DNA of 64,000 nt from Siniperca chuatsi (GCF_020085105.1 NC_058048.1:6382862-6446861); one strand, 5' to 3'; counted from the stretch's first letter, positions 24,559-38,272 are shown. Made by a program: numbers and translations. The notes: generated from the sequence alone by a model not told the origin.

Positions 24559-27500
24559 TGTAGATAGTGCAGCCCTCCACATTCCTTTTGCTTCTCATAA
24601 CAAATTTGTCTTTAATTTCACTGTCAGTCCTACATGAAAGTGTGTGTTTTGACTTTTTGCTCTGATCCGAAACAGAACCCTAAGCACAAAGGTGTGTGTG
24701 TACATGTGTGCATGTATCGTAATGATTTCTCCTATGGGAGGAATGGTATTAATATTAGTGTTTACATTATATTAATATTTCCAATGCTTCTTTTGACAAA
24801 GGTCATTTTTTATTACCCTTGCACTGTAAAGTTAGTTTTCACTAAATCGCTGACCTGCCATCCCTGTAGAAACATACACTAGCTTGCTTATTACTGTGGC
24901 CCACTAACTGCCTATTGCTCAGTCACTGTAACATGTACAAAAAACCCTAATCATCTGTATATACCCCTGCATCACGTGTATAGTAGATACTTGCTTGAAA
25001 TGACTCTCACTGATCTTTATTACTTTACTTTATTCCTCTCTTTTTTTTTTTTTTTGTTGTTTTTGTCTTTCACTAGTTGGCCTTAAATCACTCTCAGGAG
25101 GTTTGACATCAGTAGGTTGTCACTGGGCGGGACTCTTCGTGTCAGTCATAACCATTATGAATGTGTAATCACTCAAGCATGGTAAGAAAATCAATGGAAC
25201 AGCCTCTTTCTCGATAGATGAAGGAAATCTCTTGACACACTCAAAGATGCTGCCATAGAAATTTGATGTACTTGTCAGACGTTTGCATGGCAGCACTGAC
25301 CCAGCCAGGTGAGGCATGGGAAATCGGAATATGTTGCTATGGTGACACGCACTGACAGCATCAAACACCCTGTCACAGTCATCCTGAGGTGCACCGGTAG
25401 AATTACAACTACAAGATTTGATTAGTGTGACTTGTGATCATTTCAGCTTTATGGGTTGAGGCTCCAGCTTTATTTTGGGATAGCACAGCATCACCGCCTC
25501 CTGGATATGTATCACTCTCCGCAAAAAACTGTCATTGTGTAGGTAGATACCACACGGCACTGATGGTGCCCAAGACTCTAATGCCTTATGAGAATTACTT
25601 TTCTTCTGTAATTTAAAAAATATAAATATTGCAATTTTTTTGTTGTGATGCGAAATTGGATTTCCTCCCACCAGAAAGGCACTTAGGTACTGGACAGCTA
25701 CTCTAAACTAAATGTAGCACTAAATGCAGGCGTGTTGAATTGTCCCCAGCTGAATCGTGGGTGATCCTTCAAAAGCCTTATTATAGAGAGGAGGACACAC
25801 TCACAAAGGCTTGTCAGTGCTTACGACGGTTCACTCATGCTCATTCACTCATGCACTCACCTCGTTATAAAGCTCTGGATGTCTCGTTTGCGTCTCGTTT
25901 CATCCTGCTTTTTCCAAATTCTGTTCTGAGCTCTCCTACTTTCCCCACGCATCTGTGTATGAAGGATGTCTCTCTACGCTCTCACCACTGCACTGAATTG
26001 CACAACTCATGGTCTTTGTGTTTGAATTAAACAAAACATTTTTGTAAAATTTGGGAGGGGTAATAGCTGGATTCGATGTAGCGTCCTTGTGAATAGCGGC
26101 TAGGATCTTCTAATGTTAGACTAACGCTTGCCTTATTGTAAGTGGAATAATGAGCATTATAATGTTGGACTTCCTGATTTCAAAATATAGTCACATTCCA
26201 GTTTTTTGATCATGTAGTGTATATTTATATTTGTAGTAAAGTATTTATCTGTTATCATTGTAAATGGTTAACTTTTCTTTGTGCCCATCTAGTAGTCCTT
26301 ATTTCCTCGTAATAACAAACTAGAACATGTTAAACAGTCTTTAATAAAGCACATGCAAACTCATTAATGTGGAGACGGACTGCAGATCATGCAGTATTTT
26401 ACATCCTAACATGGACAGAGATTGATTGGTGAATCAAGTGACGGCAGTGGTTGTCATGTGACCACTATTGTTACCCATCATCAAGACCTTACTCCATGAT
26501 ATTTAGATGTCACACAATCATACTTGGGGTTAGACTGAAAGCTGACACTGATTCAATTTGTCAGTAGAAGATATTTTCCACGAATGTTCATTATTTTTAA
26601 ATTTGAGCATTTCTGTCCTTTTTTGTTGTTTCCTGCCAAAAATGGATTGAAAGGTCAAAGGTGGCCTCTAAAGACCAGGACTTTTTTTCAGGGTCTGGAT
26701 TCTGGAACCTCTGGGATAAAACATGCCTTAAATTGTTCCGCATAATTATCAGAACAAAAATATTTTTTTTATTTTTGGGCCACTTGGGTGCAGCCAAACA
26801 ACCTGAACACACAACATTATCACTTTATAAAGTTGATATGGTGAACATGTAATCAAGCAGGTGCCTATTTACACAACATGGAGCAACATTAGCTTGCTGC
26901 TGCTGCCTCAGAAAACCAAAACAATTAGCTAAAAACATTTTTTTTATCGGTCGTTAATGGATAAATGTGCAAGATGTTAAAGCTATAAAACATGGATGGA
27001 TTTTTTTTTTGTCCACTCAGGGGTAGTGGAACCAGCTGTAAACAACATTCACATATTGTCACATTCTAAGAGAAATATCTGGCTCTTTAGCCGCTAAATG
27101 CTTGAATGTGTTCACCAGCTTGTCGCTAACCTTGTCTGTCAGCCGTGTCGTCAGTATTGGCAAACCAGTCCAACCCTAAGTATCATAAAACGTCATGTCA
27201 CAAAGCGTCATCAGGGAGCTACAGGGTTATTGAAGATGCTACCGTACAATCAGGAGGCAAAGCTCTCCTTTCCTTTTTCAGTTAACTGGACATTAAAGCT
27301 TCTTCCAGTCAATATTTCTTATGTCCTTTTGTAACAGATTGCATTTGATGATAAAAGGCTTTCTGGCTCTGGAAGCTTAACTCCATAACAGATGGACAAG
27401 ATGTTTATGGTATGATGGATGGCAGGATGTGCTGTTTGCAGAAACAGCTAATGAAATAAATCTTCAGATTGCCAGCCAGTTGCAGGAAGGAAGGAACAGA

Positions 27501-27870
27501 TTTCCTCATGTTGTAAATGGCTTATTATTATTATTATTATTATTAGCAGTTGTAGGGTTCATTTTTGTTTTTGTCTTCTTTAGTTCATCCAGCACTAGAA
27601 TGGATGGCCTTCATGTTGAGGCCACATCAACACTTTAAAGATGACTCATTTTCCACATCACCATGGCCCATAATCTCAATCTCTGTAAACTGATTTCTGT
27701 TCGGTTTGACTTCAGATGCTTGTAAAAGACACTTGCTGTTCCAACATGATGTTGTTAATGTACATCTCAAAATAATTGTATTTTTAAATACTTCTGTTGA
27801 CAACACAGTACTCTCTCTGTGTCCTGGTTTGAGGGCACAGAGAGACTAAAGTATTAATGCTTAATAAAGA
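24553..27870 (+). other. Probable long 3' UTR / downstream region of wdfy1
   Basis: No further gene is seen between the wdfy1 stop and the dhrs12 3' end. AATAAA hexamers occur at 26343-26348 and 27863-27868. The latter lies within GCTTAATAAAG and is followed by T-rich sequence, so a 3' UTR of 2-3.5 kb is possible. About 27040-27160 carries a partial copy of the repeat seen in introns 4 and 7, and 27521-27545 an ATT repeat. Confidence 0.45.
27863..27868 (+). terminator. Candidate distal poly(A) signal of wdfy1
   Basis: AATAAA followed by a T-rich tract ending near 27912. The facing dhrs12 signal lies about 120 bp further on. Confidence 0.45.
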
Positions 27871-27984
27871 TATTCTGATATGTTTATTTGACTGTTTTTT
27901 TTGTTTTTCTGGAGAGTTTTTGTACGAATTGAATCGAAATGGAACTCAGCAACACAATGAGACGCAAAACAATCAGTCATTTTC

Positions 27985-27990
27985 TTTATT
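27985..27990 (-). terminator. Candidate poly(A) signal of dhrs12
   Basis: AATAAA on the minus strand (TTTATT on plus), 875 nt past the dhrs12 stop codon. It gives a plausible 3' UTR that ends before the distal wdfy1 signal. Confidence 0.55.
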
Positions 27991-28401
27991 CAAGCAGGCA
28001 TTTACAAGATAAACTCAAGCCAAAGTCAGGCGGTAAGGTCAAGGTTAAAGTTGCTCGGCAGATATTACTGAGTCATAAATAAATGGGTTTTATTGCACAT
28101 GTCAAGTGATGCTGCTGTGAGGTGTATTTAAGGCACACGGCTAATAAAGAGAGCACTTCATCTCCAGCCTGAGCTCAACCTGCACAGTCCAGAAGCTGCA
28201 CTACAATATAGCAAATACACAAGTTACTTACATAGCTATTAAATACACACCACTTGGCACGTTTGTAAGTCATCAAGACACAAGTATGAGACTGAACTCA
28301 TAGCTGGTGTTGTGAATTAATGCAGGGTGTGTGAGTGACTTTGGTCACATCAGATTCCCATCTGATTGACAACTTTCATAAAGTCACAGTAACAGACTGG
28401 G

Positions 28402-28435
<34 letters not shown>
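28402..28435. repeat. (TG)n microsatellite in dhrs12 3' UTR
   Basis: Uninterrupted GT/TG dinucleotide tract. Confidence 0.9.
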
Positions 28436-28438
<3 letters not shown>

Positions 28439-28864
28439 GAAGGTGCTCTCTCTATCAGCAAGATAACATCCTTTGAAAACATTTAAAGGCAGCATCACTA
28501 TCAAACACTCCTATACAATTACATTTTTAGTCCTCGAGCTCACAAATAAGAAAATGTGTTATATAAATAGTTATAAAGCATTACAAATCCCGCTCATCCC
28601 TCAGTTATGGGTGAGTTTAATCTGGCATTGTAAGGCTGGGTTTCCCAAACACATTTTAGAACTCACAGTATATCTTCATATTTGTCCCATTTTAATCCAG
28701 TGACCACAGGTAGTGTTAACGCTCCAAATGCTTTGGATAAGATGGACCCAGATCTGTTCCCTCTCCTGGAGTGCATTATATCATCGGGGGGGGGGGTGAA
28801 ATCCTGAGCCCAGCCTCGGTCAGTGTTAGTGTTGGTGGTGTGCTGCTAACCACTTCCTGCTGTC

Positions 28865-30280
28865 TCAGTGTGGCTGAAACGTCTTGGCCAAGTCCTCCAG
28901 CAGAGACATTAACTTCTGCTCCTCCAGGGGAGAGCTGTGGGTCCAGGCCAGCGGCAGGTGGGTGGACACCATATTCCGGTCTGTGCACAAACACACAAAT
29001 AAATATTGACATGTCAGAGGGTCAGCTCGGTTAACGTGTGTGTTTAAAAGGCAATAAAGGCCGAGCGCATGTACAAACATCAGCCTGCCACTTTAGAAAG
29101 AGATTGGTTGAAGAAATGCAAACACTGGATTCATTTTCAGCTCTCATCCCCAATGGCCCAGCCAGCCATCTCTCCTGACGCGTGATTCAAACACCAGGGT
29201 TTCTGCAGGGCTCACCGAATTAAATGTATGATTAATTAAATGAATGTGACCTGGACCCAGATGGATGGATTAACCAAAGAAAAATGATTAGCTCATTTAA
29301 GTTTTGACACTTGCCCATTATGAGATGATGAGCTGCCTAGCTACTGTAGCTAGCAGTAGTGACAGTGCTACAGCTCTGATGGTGTTGTCTGAAAGGATTT
29401 AACAGCCTCCTGCGTGCACAATCCACTGTCACACCAGTCTCTTTTGTAGTTTATAGGTGTGTAATGTCTCCCAACAGCCCGCAATAGGGTACAAAAACAT
29501 TTTAGAATGAACATTACTGCCCGCAGCAGGCAAGCAAGGGAATACTTAAGACTTTTGTAAATGACATTTAAGACTTTTTAATACCTTCTAAGGCCATTTT
29601 GGAGGAAACCAAATTCAATGCTTTTTAAGACTTTTCAAGACCTGCAGATACCTTGAAAGAGAGTGAAATTAAGTGTGCAGGTAGGTCTGGTTATGTGAAC
29701 CTACAACCCGTAACCTTTGACACTAGCCATGACCCTGGCCACTAAAAGTTTACCACTGACTGTAACTTCAAGAGTCCTGATTTGCAGAATAAAATGTCCA
29801 CCCTGTCTCAGCTGTCCACCTCTGTGGTTTTCAACCAGAATAAACACGAGCAAGCAATAGCAATGGATTGAAATCTGGATATGTACAAGATTCTATCCCA
29901 GGTTTTCACCTTACATGGGAATGCAAAAATCAAAATGTGTCAGTGTTGCCACAATATTAGTAAATATTGCCTCGTTGACAGCTGTTACAATTTTGGCAGT
30001 TTGGCTGTGCGACTGCTGACATGAGATAAAGCAATGGGAAGAAGCCAAACAGACAGCTTGACTGGTATTTGGGGAAACACCTCAGATATGAAAGCTTATC
30101 CTGCAACAAAATCCAACCAGACTTGATGTCTTCTGTTAGCAGTACTCAAGCGTGTCAAAATGAGGACACCAGACATAACTGCCTCATATTACATCACATT
30201 AGAAGATGAATGCAGAATGTTTGCGTCTCTGTTGAAGTGAGCTTTTCGTATTAGCCTCCCTCTTCAAGGTTGCTGGGTTC

Positions 30281-30330
<50 letters not shown>

Positions 30331-30975
30331 CATAGAGGCACTGTACTCTCTGGCAGTATCTGGCACCAAAAGCAGCCCACTCCAGCTGCAATGGACACCG
30401 GCCAAACCCTCACACACACTCACACACACACACCATGCCGACCCACAACTGACAAACAGTTCAGCCAATACTGTTCTCTTCTCTTTTCTTCTCCCTTTCT
30501 TACTGTTCTTTGTAATCTCGGGGTACTAAAATTGTATTTTTTTTGTATTTGTCTGTCTAATAGATATGCGGGTAAATGAAAATGACAAAGATTGCTTCAG
30601 TTTTGCAACATACCCTGGTAGAAACGTCCGCTGGGGTTTGTGGCTGCAGCCTCAGAGACAGCCAGCCAAAGCACAGTGTCAGCCCCCTGCTCCGGGGTCC
30701 GCAGACTGTCCTTCATGGAGCTGTGGAAGTCTGGCATGGCATTGGCCACCGCTGGGACAGACAGACAGAGATAGAGAGGGAGCGAAACAATAAGGCTCAT
30801 TTTCTTTTTTAAACAGAGCATGCAAAAAGTGGTAGCTGTTAACTCTTAGTGTTGTGCATGTGTGTGTGAGCGGGCGGTACCGGGAGTGTCCACCCAGCCA
30901 GGATGCATGACGGAGAAATGGATGTTAGTGTGAGTCTTTGCCAGCTGCTCTGTCATCACCACCTGCTGCCTCTGG

Positions 30976-31019
<44 letters not shown>

Positions 31020-34000
31020 TGAACAAACGTGTCTCAGAGAGATTCTGTACAGTGAGGATGTCTGAAGGGTTGGACTATAAGCAGGTGAAGCTCACATGTC
31101 TCTTTGACACGTCAGTGTCAGCTAAACCAAACATCATAATGCTTCACATTTCAATATTCAACGTAAAACACATGAAATAGACACAGAGGCGTCCAGGCTC
31201 ATGCCATTTGATGAATCACAGTTCTCTATGACATCATACGAAACAGGATGTAGCTGACCTGGGCTTTTGAAGGCTGATACTCTTAGTGATGTTATTGGAC
31301 TGAAACTTCCATTTGACAGTATTTTTGCTTCATATGCAGCATGCAGTATCTTTCGGTTTGGCCAATTTCATCCTAACACTTCTAGCAGGATAGCAACTTT
31401 CATGCAGATTTCTATGGAATTTGATCAAAATGTGACACCAACATTCACACCATTCAACTGAGGTTCCTTGTAGTACTAATGAATTGTACTGTCAGCATAT
31501 AATCAAACACTCTGCGCCATATACTTTAGTGTCTGATCAATGAATGATCTCAATGAACAACAAAAGGCCCAAATCAGCTGTAATATCTACTGCAAACTAC
31601 AACTATTTACCCTGTGTTTTGTAGCATACACTTACCTATAGGCTGATCACACTAGTCTGTGTTTTTCTTTCTATAATACATTTTACATGAAAATACATTT
31701 TATATGTCTGTTTCCTAACAAACGCAGAGCACTTGAGGACGGTAAAGCCTGACAGTCCATCAGTTGCGAGTTGCTGTGTCTTAACACACGGAGCAGCAGG
31801 TTTCAAGCTCAGGTCTTACTTTGTGCTGGGCGTAGACCATGGTGCCGTCATAGCGGCCTCTCTCAGACTGCAGGTTTCCTGTCCTGAGCTTCTGCACCAA
31901 CATTCCCCCTGATGACACTGTGATCTGAACATGGACGAATGGAAACATGGGTGAGGAGTGGAGGAGCTGGGGTTGCTACAGGCATGATATAAAACCCAAT
32001 TTCATATCATGTCTATGTACTGTATTTTAATGTGCACTGCATACAGTGGTGGAACATATCTAAGTATATTTAGTCAAGTATTTTATTTAAATAATATTTT
32101 GAGATACATGAGTATTCCCATTTTTTGCTCCTTGATACTCTTTAGGACAGCACTTGAAAACTTCTTCCACCGCTGACTGTATATACGGTATAAATTCTTA
32201 CAGTGAAATAATGAATACATTTTTTCTGCAGCCTGTGAACCTGGAATGTTCTTTTTACTAATTTTCAGGATGTTTTCTGAGGGCATGTCTCATTGGTGTG
32301 ACCAGCAGTGAACCATAGCCACAACCCAGCAGCCCAAACCCATTAAATGTTCATTAAAAAGATGGATTCTAACAATAGGAGTCTATAACTTCTATGAGGT
32401 AAGACAAACCTACAGCAGAGTAGATAGTAGGAGGGAAACAAACACAGGTTGTGTCTCTCAGACTCACCACTCTGGGATCTGCACTCTTCTCCAGCAAGGG
32501 AATGAGACTCTTGGTGAGAATGTAAACCCCTAGTGGACGATTAAAAAAAATAATTTAAAAAATGTCATAATCATCCGCATCTTTCTTTCTTATCAATGTT
32601 TTCTTCACACCTTTGACTCACCAAGGACGTTGGTGGCGAAGCTCTTCTCGAGCCCCTCAGCATTCACCTCCCTCTGACTCATGATGGCACCTGCGTTATT
32701 GATCTGCACAGATTACGACACATGAGACAATCAAGTTTTCTGACTTATATTGATCCAAAACGTATCAAAAAATGCCAGCACAAAACCTAAAGTCAACACG
32801 GACGCAGTGAACAACAGTAAAACTGAGCTAATAATCTGATTACACATTGCCATATATTTACAGATATGAAAATAGGTAACTCGTGTCACTCACCAGTACA
32901 TTGAGGGCCTTGTACTTTCTCTTGAAGGCTTCAGCAAACTCCCCAACCTTCTTGGTCTCAGACAGGTCCAGGATGTGGACATAGACTTCCTGTAATGACA
33001 CCAGCCATTTAGAATAATGAATAATGTCACGTCTGGGGAACCACAGTCTGTCCAGTGTTTTTTAAAATGTCTGTTGAGAAGTGAGTCATACTGTACTTTA
33101 TTTCCCGTCTCCTTGACGATATCAGCCCTCGCCTCCTCTGCCTTGTCCTTGTTCCTGCACACCATGTGGATCGTTCCACCTGTGACAAAGATGGCATTAG
33201 CATCATTCTTTACCAGCTGAGGAAAACAGTATCTGAACACGTTTACAAGGGTAGTAGAAGAGTGTTGGATTTATTGTCAACTGTGTGTGATGCATCCAAC
33301 TTTATGCAATCAGTGTAGGAGCTGCAGTGGTGCACTGTTCCTGCTTGTCCACAGCCACTTTATTACAGCACACAGAATATCCGAAATATTCTTGCATTGA
33401 GTTTAGACCCATTTCACACCACTGTGTGATGGTACAAAAGAAAGAAGCATTCTAAAAAAAAAAAGGTGCAAACACTGATGCTCCCAGAAAGGTTTATGCA
33501 GTACAGCTAGACATTCTGAAATCTCTTTGTGTGTCCGCTTTTTTCAAGAACTGTTTCTGCCTTTTTCCCACCGTACCTGATATATTTTATTGGAATATGA
33601 ATGCATTGTAGTTTTGATTTACCGTTTAAAGGGAAATGTGTAAGGGCTAATGGTTTTTACCTGGATGCACTGAATGTTTTTACTTTATTGTAGTGTGTGG
33701 AACGTAGAATCCAGGAGATCAGGTGTGTTAGTAGTTGGTGCCATAAAAGACAAGAACAATGCTGTGCAAGTTTTATATGTGACGTTCAAATAGATATATC
33801 TGTGTATTTCTCCTAGGAAAACGCGGGTTTGAACACAGTTCCCAAATATACAGTTATGGTAATTTAAAAAGTACAGTACCATAGCTAAGTCATTGTTTAG
33901 TGAACCCATATGCCATTATAACAATCACTATAGATAACTGTAAGGAAGCTGGGGATATAGTAATCCATAACCCGGGCCTGGGCTATATCATGAAGGGTTT

Positions 34001-34585
34001 ATTGTTACTCCATGGTGTTGGGTTAATGTACTGTAAGTATGAGGCCAACTGTTACCTGAGCTTTTTGCAGAGCTGATGGTTTGTATAATCCAAAATGGTA
34101 AAGACAATTTGTACAACTACTGCTGTCATCACTACAATTACTCCTCCTAATAATAGTGGCATTACGAATACCTTTTACTATGTATAAATATCACTCACAA
34201 CACATGTTTTGTGTTTGTCTTCATATATGAGTGGATTTGCTGAAAAACAGGCAGTAGGATTGGTACCTCTCTTAGCGATGGCCATGGCAGTGGCTTTCCC
34301 AATGCCACTGTTGGCTCCTGTTATCATGAAGGCGCGTCCAGCCATGGACACCTCCAGGTCCTTCTCCACAAACCTCTTGGAGGTTGACAGGAAGGCATTC
34401 CTGCAGGACACGAACATTTACTACATTATATTCATACAAGTATCCATGCATCAGCGGTATAGCTCTGCCTCAGGGCTCAGCTGAGTGAGGCTGGGATGAC
34501 ACTTTATATATTGAGATTAAAGGGGTCAAAATGAGATTCAGTGCAGAGCGACAGCAATGAAATAAAGGCAGGTCTGAGAGAGAAA

Positions 34586-34619
<34 letters not shown>

Positions 34620-36439
34620 CAGAAAGGGTCAGTGTTCGAGGTCAGCCTGGTTACTGTACGTCTCTTCACAGCTTTACTGTACAGATACAATGAAGACGAG
34701 AGTGTGCCTGGCATCATCTCTTATGAGAAGGGGTTTGGGGTGAGACTACCGACGGTGACAACAGGATCGGTGTGTGTGTGTGTGTGCGTGTGTGTGGCAC
34801 CAAGGACTTCAATTCCCCCCATTGTCCTGGATGCCATTGTTGAGGGCGGCTGAGGGGGGGGGATAAAGGGGGCAGGGAGGTGGGTAATACTGAGGCAAAA
34901 TGCCCGCTCTGTTCGATGGTGTCATGCAGAGAGCTATTAGAGCAGGGTCAGAGCGGGTTACCGGGCAGCTCTCTGGCAGAAAAGATAACACAGAACAAAG
35001 GGGAGATGGGAAACAATCACAAAAGCACCTCTTCAGACAACTTGGCTTGCTGTATACTGATGAGGAAAGGCGCCTTAGGGCTGCAATAGATCAGATAGGA
35101 CTGATAAAGCATTACAGCCCCGTTGTAGTTGGACAACTGACTTATGGGCTTACATGGCTCCTGCTGTGTCACTGTAAACTTTACTCAATTCATATATCAA
35201 TGATGTTCAAAGAGGCGCTGCAGTTCCATTCTGTGATGCATCGCTGTAGTGGCAACCAAAAGGTCGGTAAACTAAAACCTCCAGTCAGTGTTCATCAACC
35301 ACCAGCAGAAACAAACACCAGCTGCATTTTCACCAATACATGAAGTTATACATCTTAGCCCTTTCAAAGATCCAGCCCTTATATAACCTTTGACCTACCC
35401 AACCTCATAGAAACTCATAGAACCTATATATTTCAGTTAGATACTACTTAAAATTACAGCTGCAAATAACAATCATTTTCATTATAGATTAATCTGGAAA
35501 TTCATTTTTGGATTAATGGATTCATCATTTGGCCTGTTAAATGTCAGAAAATAGTGAATAATGCCAACAATTTCCCAGAGCTCAAAGTGACGTCTTCAGG
35601 TGTCATGTTTTGTTCGACCAACAGTCCAAAACCCAGTTTATAATGACATAAAACAGAGAAAAGCAGCAAATCCTCACATGTGAAGTTGGAATCAGCAAAT
35701 ATTTGGCATTTCTGCTTGAATAATATCTCAATTATCAAAATAGTTGCGATTCCATTTCTGTTGCTCAACTAATTGATAAATCGACTTGTACCACTCATTT
35801 CAGCTCTACTTATCATGGCGTTAACTTGCATAAGAAAGTTCTTCAAAATCTTGAAGAAAGTCTTTGAATGAACAGGCCTGACAGCAGTTTAGTTGGGTTT
35901 TCCTGTTTCACTTCATTTCAATTCTACTCTATCTCTACCCTATCTCTTAGGATCTCTACATATAGACAACCATACTGATATTTACATGTTTTATTTTAAA
36001 TAAGCAGAAACTCAATTTATGGCATTAGAAATAAAAAAATATTATATAGGGACACAACATATATATTTTTTCACAAGAAGCAAACTACTTTTAAATGTAA
36101 ATTTGAGGCCCATATTGGCAACTTTTCAAATTAGGCAATTAGAGTATAAAGATATGAATGTCACATTTATTAATTTGGTGTTAGAATGGTGCCTGTTAAC
36201 GTTAAATATGGTAGCACTTAACTCAAAGAGCCCTGTATGTTTACTCCCATTAGAATCAGCAATACAATAAAATCACAATCAAATCATGAGGCAAAGTATT
36301 CAATCTTTAGTTTTTCTTCCATATTGAGTTTCTTAAATTATACTGTGCATATGATGAGCTTATGATGCATTATTCGCATCGCTTCCAGCAAAGTTATTAT
36401 TGTGAACTAAACTGAAATAATAATAACTAAATTGTCCCT

Positions 36440-36474
<35 letters not shown>

Positions 36475-36624
36475 GGAGGATGCACACAGGACGCAGAAGT
36501 AGGTCACAGACTCTCTCTGCAGTGATCAGTGTCTCAGCAGGATACAGGAGCAGATGAAGACACCTTACCTGGTGAACTCGGTCACTCCCTTCAGGAACCA
36601 GGCGGAGTTGCGGTACAGAGACAT
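28865..36624 (-). CDS. dhrs12: Dehydrogenase/reductase SDR family member 12
   Basis: Ten exons on the minus strand: 36624-36569, 34400-34267, 33179-33097, 32989-32894, 32703-32622, 32529-32468, 31924-31820, 30971-30881, 30751-30614, 28980-28865. Phases close to 320 residues (human is about 317); stop TGA is at 28867-28865. It is a classical-type short-chain dehydrogenase/reductase. Seen: cofactor motif TGANSGIG (46-53), NNAG (125-128), active-site Ser175/Ser176, and YAQHK with Tyr202 and Lys206, so the catalytic set is intact. The start MSLYRNSAWF matches the mammalian N-terminus MSLYRS. The physiological substrate of this family member is not established. Exon 8 has a TG-repeat acceptor. It is tail to tail with wdfy1 and head to head with ap1s3. 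In human the gene neighbours WDFY2, a paralogue of wdfy1. Confidence 0.95.
30282..30328. repeat. (TG)n microsatellite in dhrs12 intron 9
   Basis: Pure dinucleotide tract; a shorter (CA)n run follows at about 30413-30432. Confidence 0.95.
30977..31015 (-). repeat. (TG)n tract at the dhrs12 exon 8 acceptor
   Basis: A 39-nt CA run on plus. In transcript sense it is a TG run followed directly by TTCCAG and exon 8 (which begins at 30971). Confidence 0.95.
32045..32176 (+). repeat. Dispersed fish repeat in dhrs12 intron 6
   Basis: Starts GTGGTGGAACATATCTAAG and continues TATTTAGTCAAGTATTTTAT and TGAGATACATGAGTATTCCC. This is the pattern of the common fish repeat with TACTTAAGTAC-like blocks, and a relative is inverted at 20845-20965. 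Confidence 0.6.
34587..34619. repeat. (TG)n microsatellite in dhrs12 intron 1
   Basis: Dinucleotide tract; a second, impure TG tract lies at 34771-34796. Confidence 0.9.
35453..35787 (+). repeat. Dispersed fish repeat (GCAACTAAC...CGATTAAT family), plus copy
   Basis: Contains GCAAATAACAATCATTTTCA, ATGTCAGAAAATAGTGAATA, ATCAAAATAGTTGCGATTCC and ends near AACTAATTGATAAATCGACT. The layout is that of a widespread teleost non-coding repeat with AT-rich termini. It lies in dhrs12 intron 1. Confidence 0.65.
36442..36471. repeat. (CA)n microsatellite near dhrs12 exon 1
   Basis: CA tract about 100 nt inside intron 1 (in transcript sense, past the exon 1 donor). Confidence 0.9.
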
Positions 36625-38215
36625 GGTGCTGCTCTGGAAGCCTCTCGCTGCGCTGAGCTCTCTCCTCCGCTTTTACGCTGGACCAAAACCACGTGTAGCT
36701 CCACTGAATTAACATCAGTGGGCGACAGCTCCACCGGCCACCCAGCGACGGGACGGATGCATTAGTTCAGTGTTATTTAACCTACAAACATATAATATCC
36801 CATTTGTGGTCCTAATGCCTTCCTTTAGACAGGGTGTGGTAGGCTTACCCACGCTGTAATATCCCTGCCGTTTGGTAACGTTATTCCTGCAGTATGTGCA
36901 CTTTCTTAGGGGTTTATTCTTTGGTGTTTAACGTGACATATCCCATGTAAATAAAATGGCCCGCTCCAGCTCCTAAGGGGCTTGTGGTAAAACATGAAAT
37001 GTAACTCATACACAATAAAACATAGCTGACAGAGACAGATATGGAAGCAGAACCTACATGTCAACAGAAATGCTAGCTCCAGCTCCTGCGCAAATCTAGC
37101 TAGTTAGTTAGCTTGGTTTACCGGAACTGTAAGCTAGCAGTGTTTAGTTAAAAATCACTTTATAAGTGCTGTCAGCGCGTTCGTTTATTTGCAAAAGAAA
37201 AGTCTGGAGAGAAGCTATTCCTTAATTTGGCATTTATTAAAGAAATGGAGGATCAAAAGCATCTTGTACAAGGATCTTTTCTATTCAGAAAACCACAGTC
37301 AGCAAGCTGTTAATCTGTAGCCATCATCCTAAAAAAAGAATGCTATTCTTAACATCACACAGAGTTTTAAATGAAAAGGTACAACTATCTGATAGGTTTC
37401 TCCAGAGGTGGGGAGGAGCTGTGGTTTAGACTTAGCTCTCCCTCCGGTGGTGCACAGGCTGGTCCCAGCCTCTTGGCACACGATTCCACCCTTCGTGTGG
37501 AGGAATCCTACACTTCCTCTGTTTGTAAGTTGCTAAAGTCTCTGCTTCGTTCCCCAAAACTGATACTTTTCCTCTCATGGTCATTCCAATACATACTGTC
37601 CTCAGTACATGATGATCTTTCTGATATCCCTGTTTCTTTGTATAAATGTAAGCCTGTTTGCAACAGCTGATCAACTTTTCCCTGCAGTCAGCAAGTCTGC
37701 AGGACAACACTTTAAATTGTTAAACCTCATGCCCTCGTGTGTGTGTGTGTGTGTGTATATGTGTACAAAAGTCTCAACATGGTATTAATATAATAGGCAA
37801 GCAACCTTCATTTAAATTTTTAATTCTCACAGTGCCAATACACTTAAATCGATATATCGACAAGTGAAGACAAACTTAATGATAGCGAAGAGAACAAAAA
37901 TGTAGACAAAAACTATGAGAAACAATAGGATGGATTACGATGGCCCACAAAAGGGGAGATAAAAATAGAACAGGCTGCATTTGCCATATTAAATATACAA
38001 TGGTCGTGGTTGTGTTGGACTTTTTATTTCATAATTAAAACTTTTTTTTGAACCAAATTTGAAATTTTGGAAAAACAAAATGTTGCAATTTCTTTTAGAA
38101 TACCCGAAATTGGATACATGACAAAATAACTTAATGGCCCAAAAATGTGTGGACTTTCACTTGCGCTTAGTCGTTTAATATTACGGTAATGTATAGGCCA
38201 AAAGAGACTAACTGA

Positions 38216-38272
<57 letters not shown>

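Noticed and set aside
24386..24598. Thr-His and Cys-Val repeat frames here and at other TG/CA tracts
   Set aside because: Artefacts of dinucleotide repeats, which stay open in several frames.
34900..35343. 147-codon open frame in dhrs12 intron 1
   Set aside because: No similarity recognised, low-complexity start, and it lies wholly inside an intron on the other strand.
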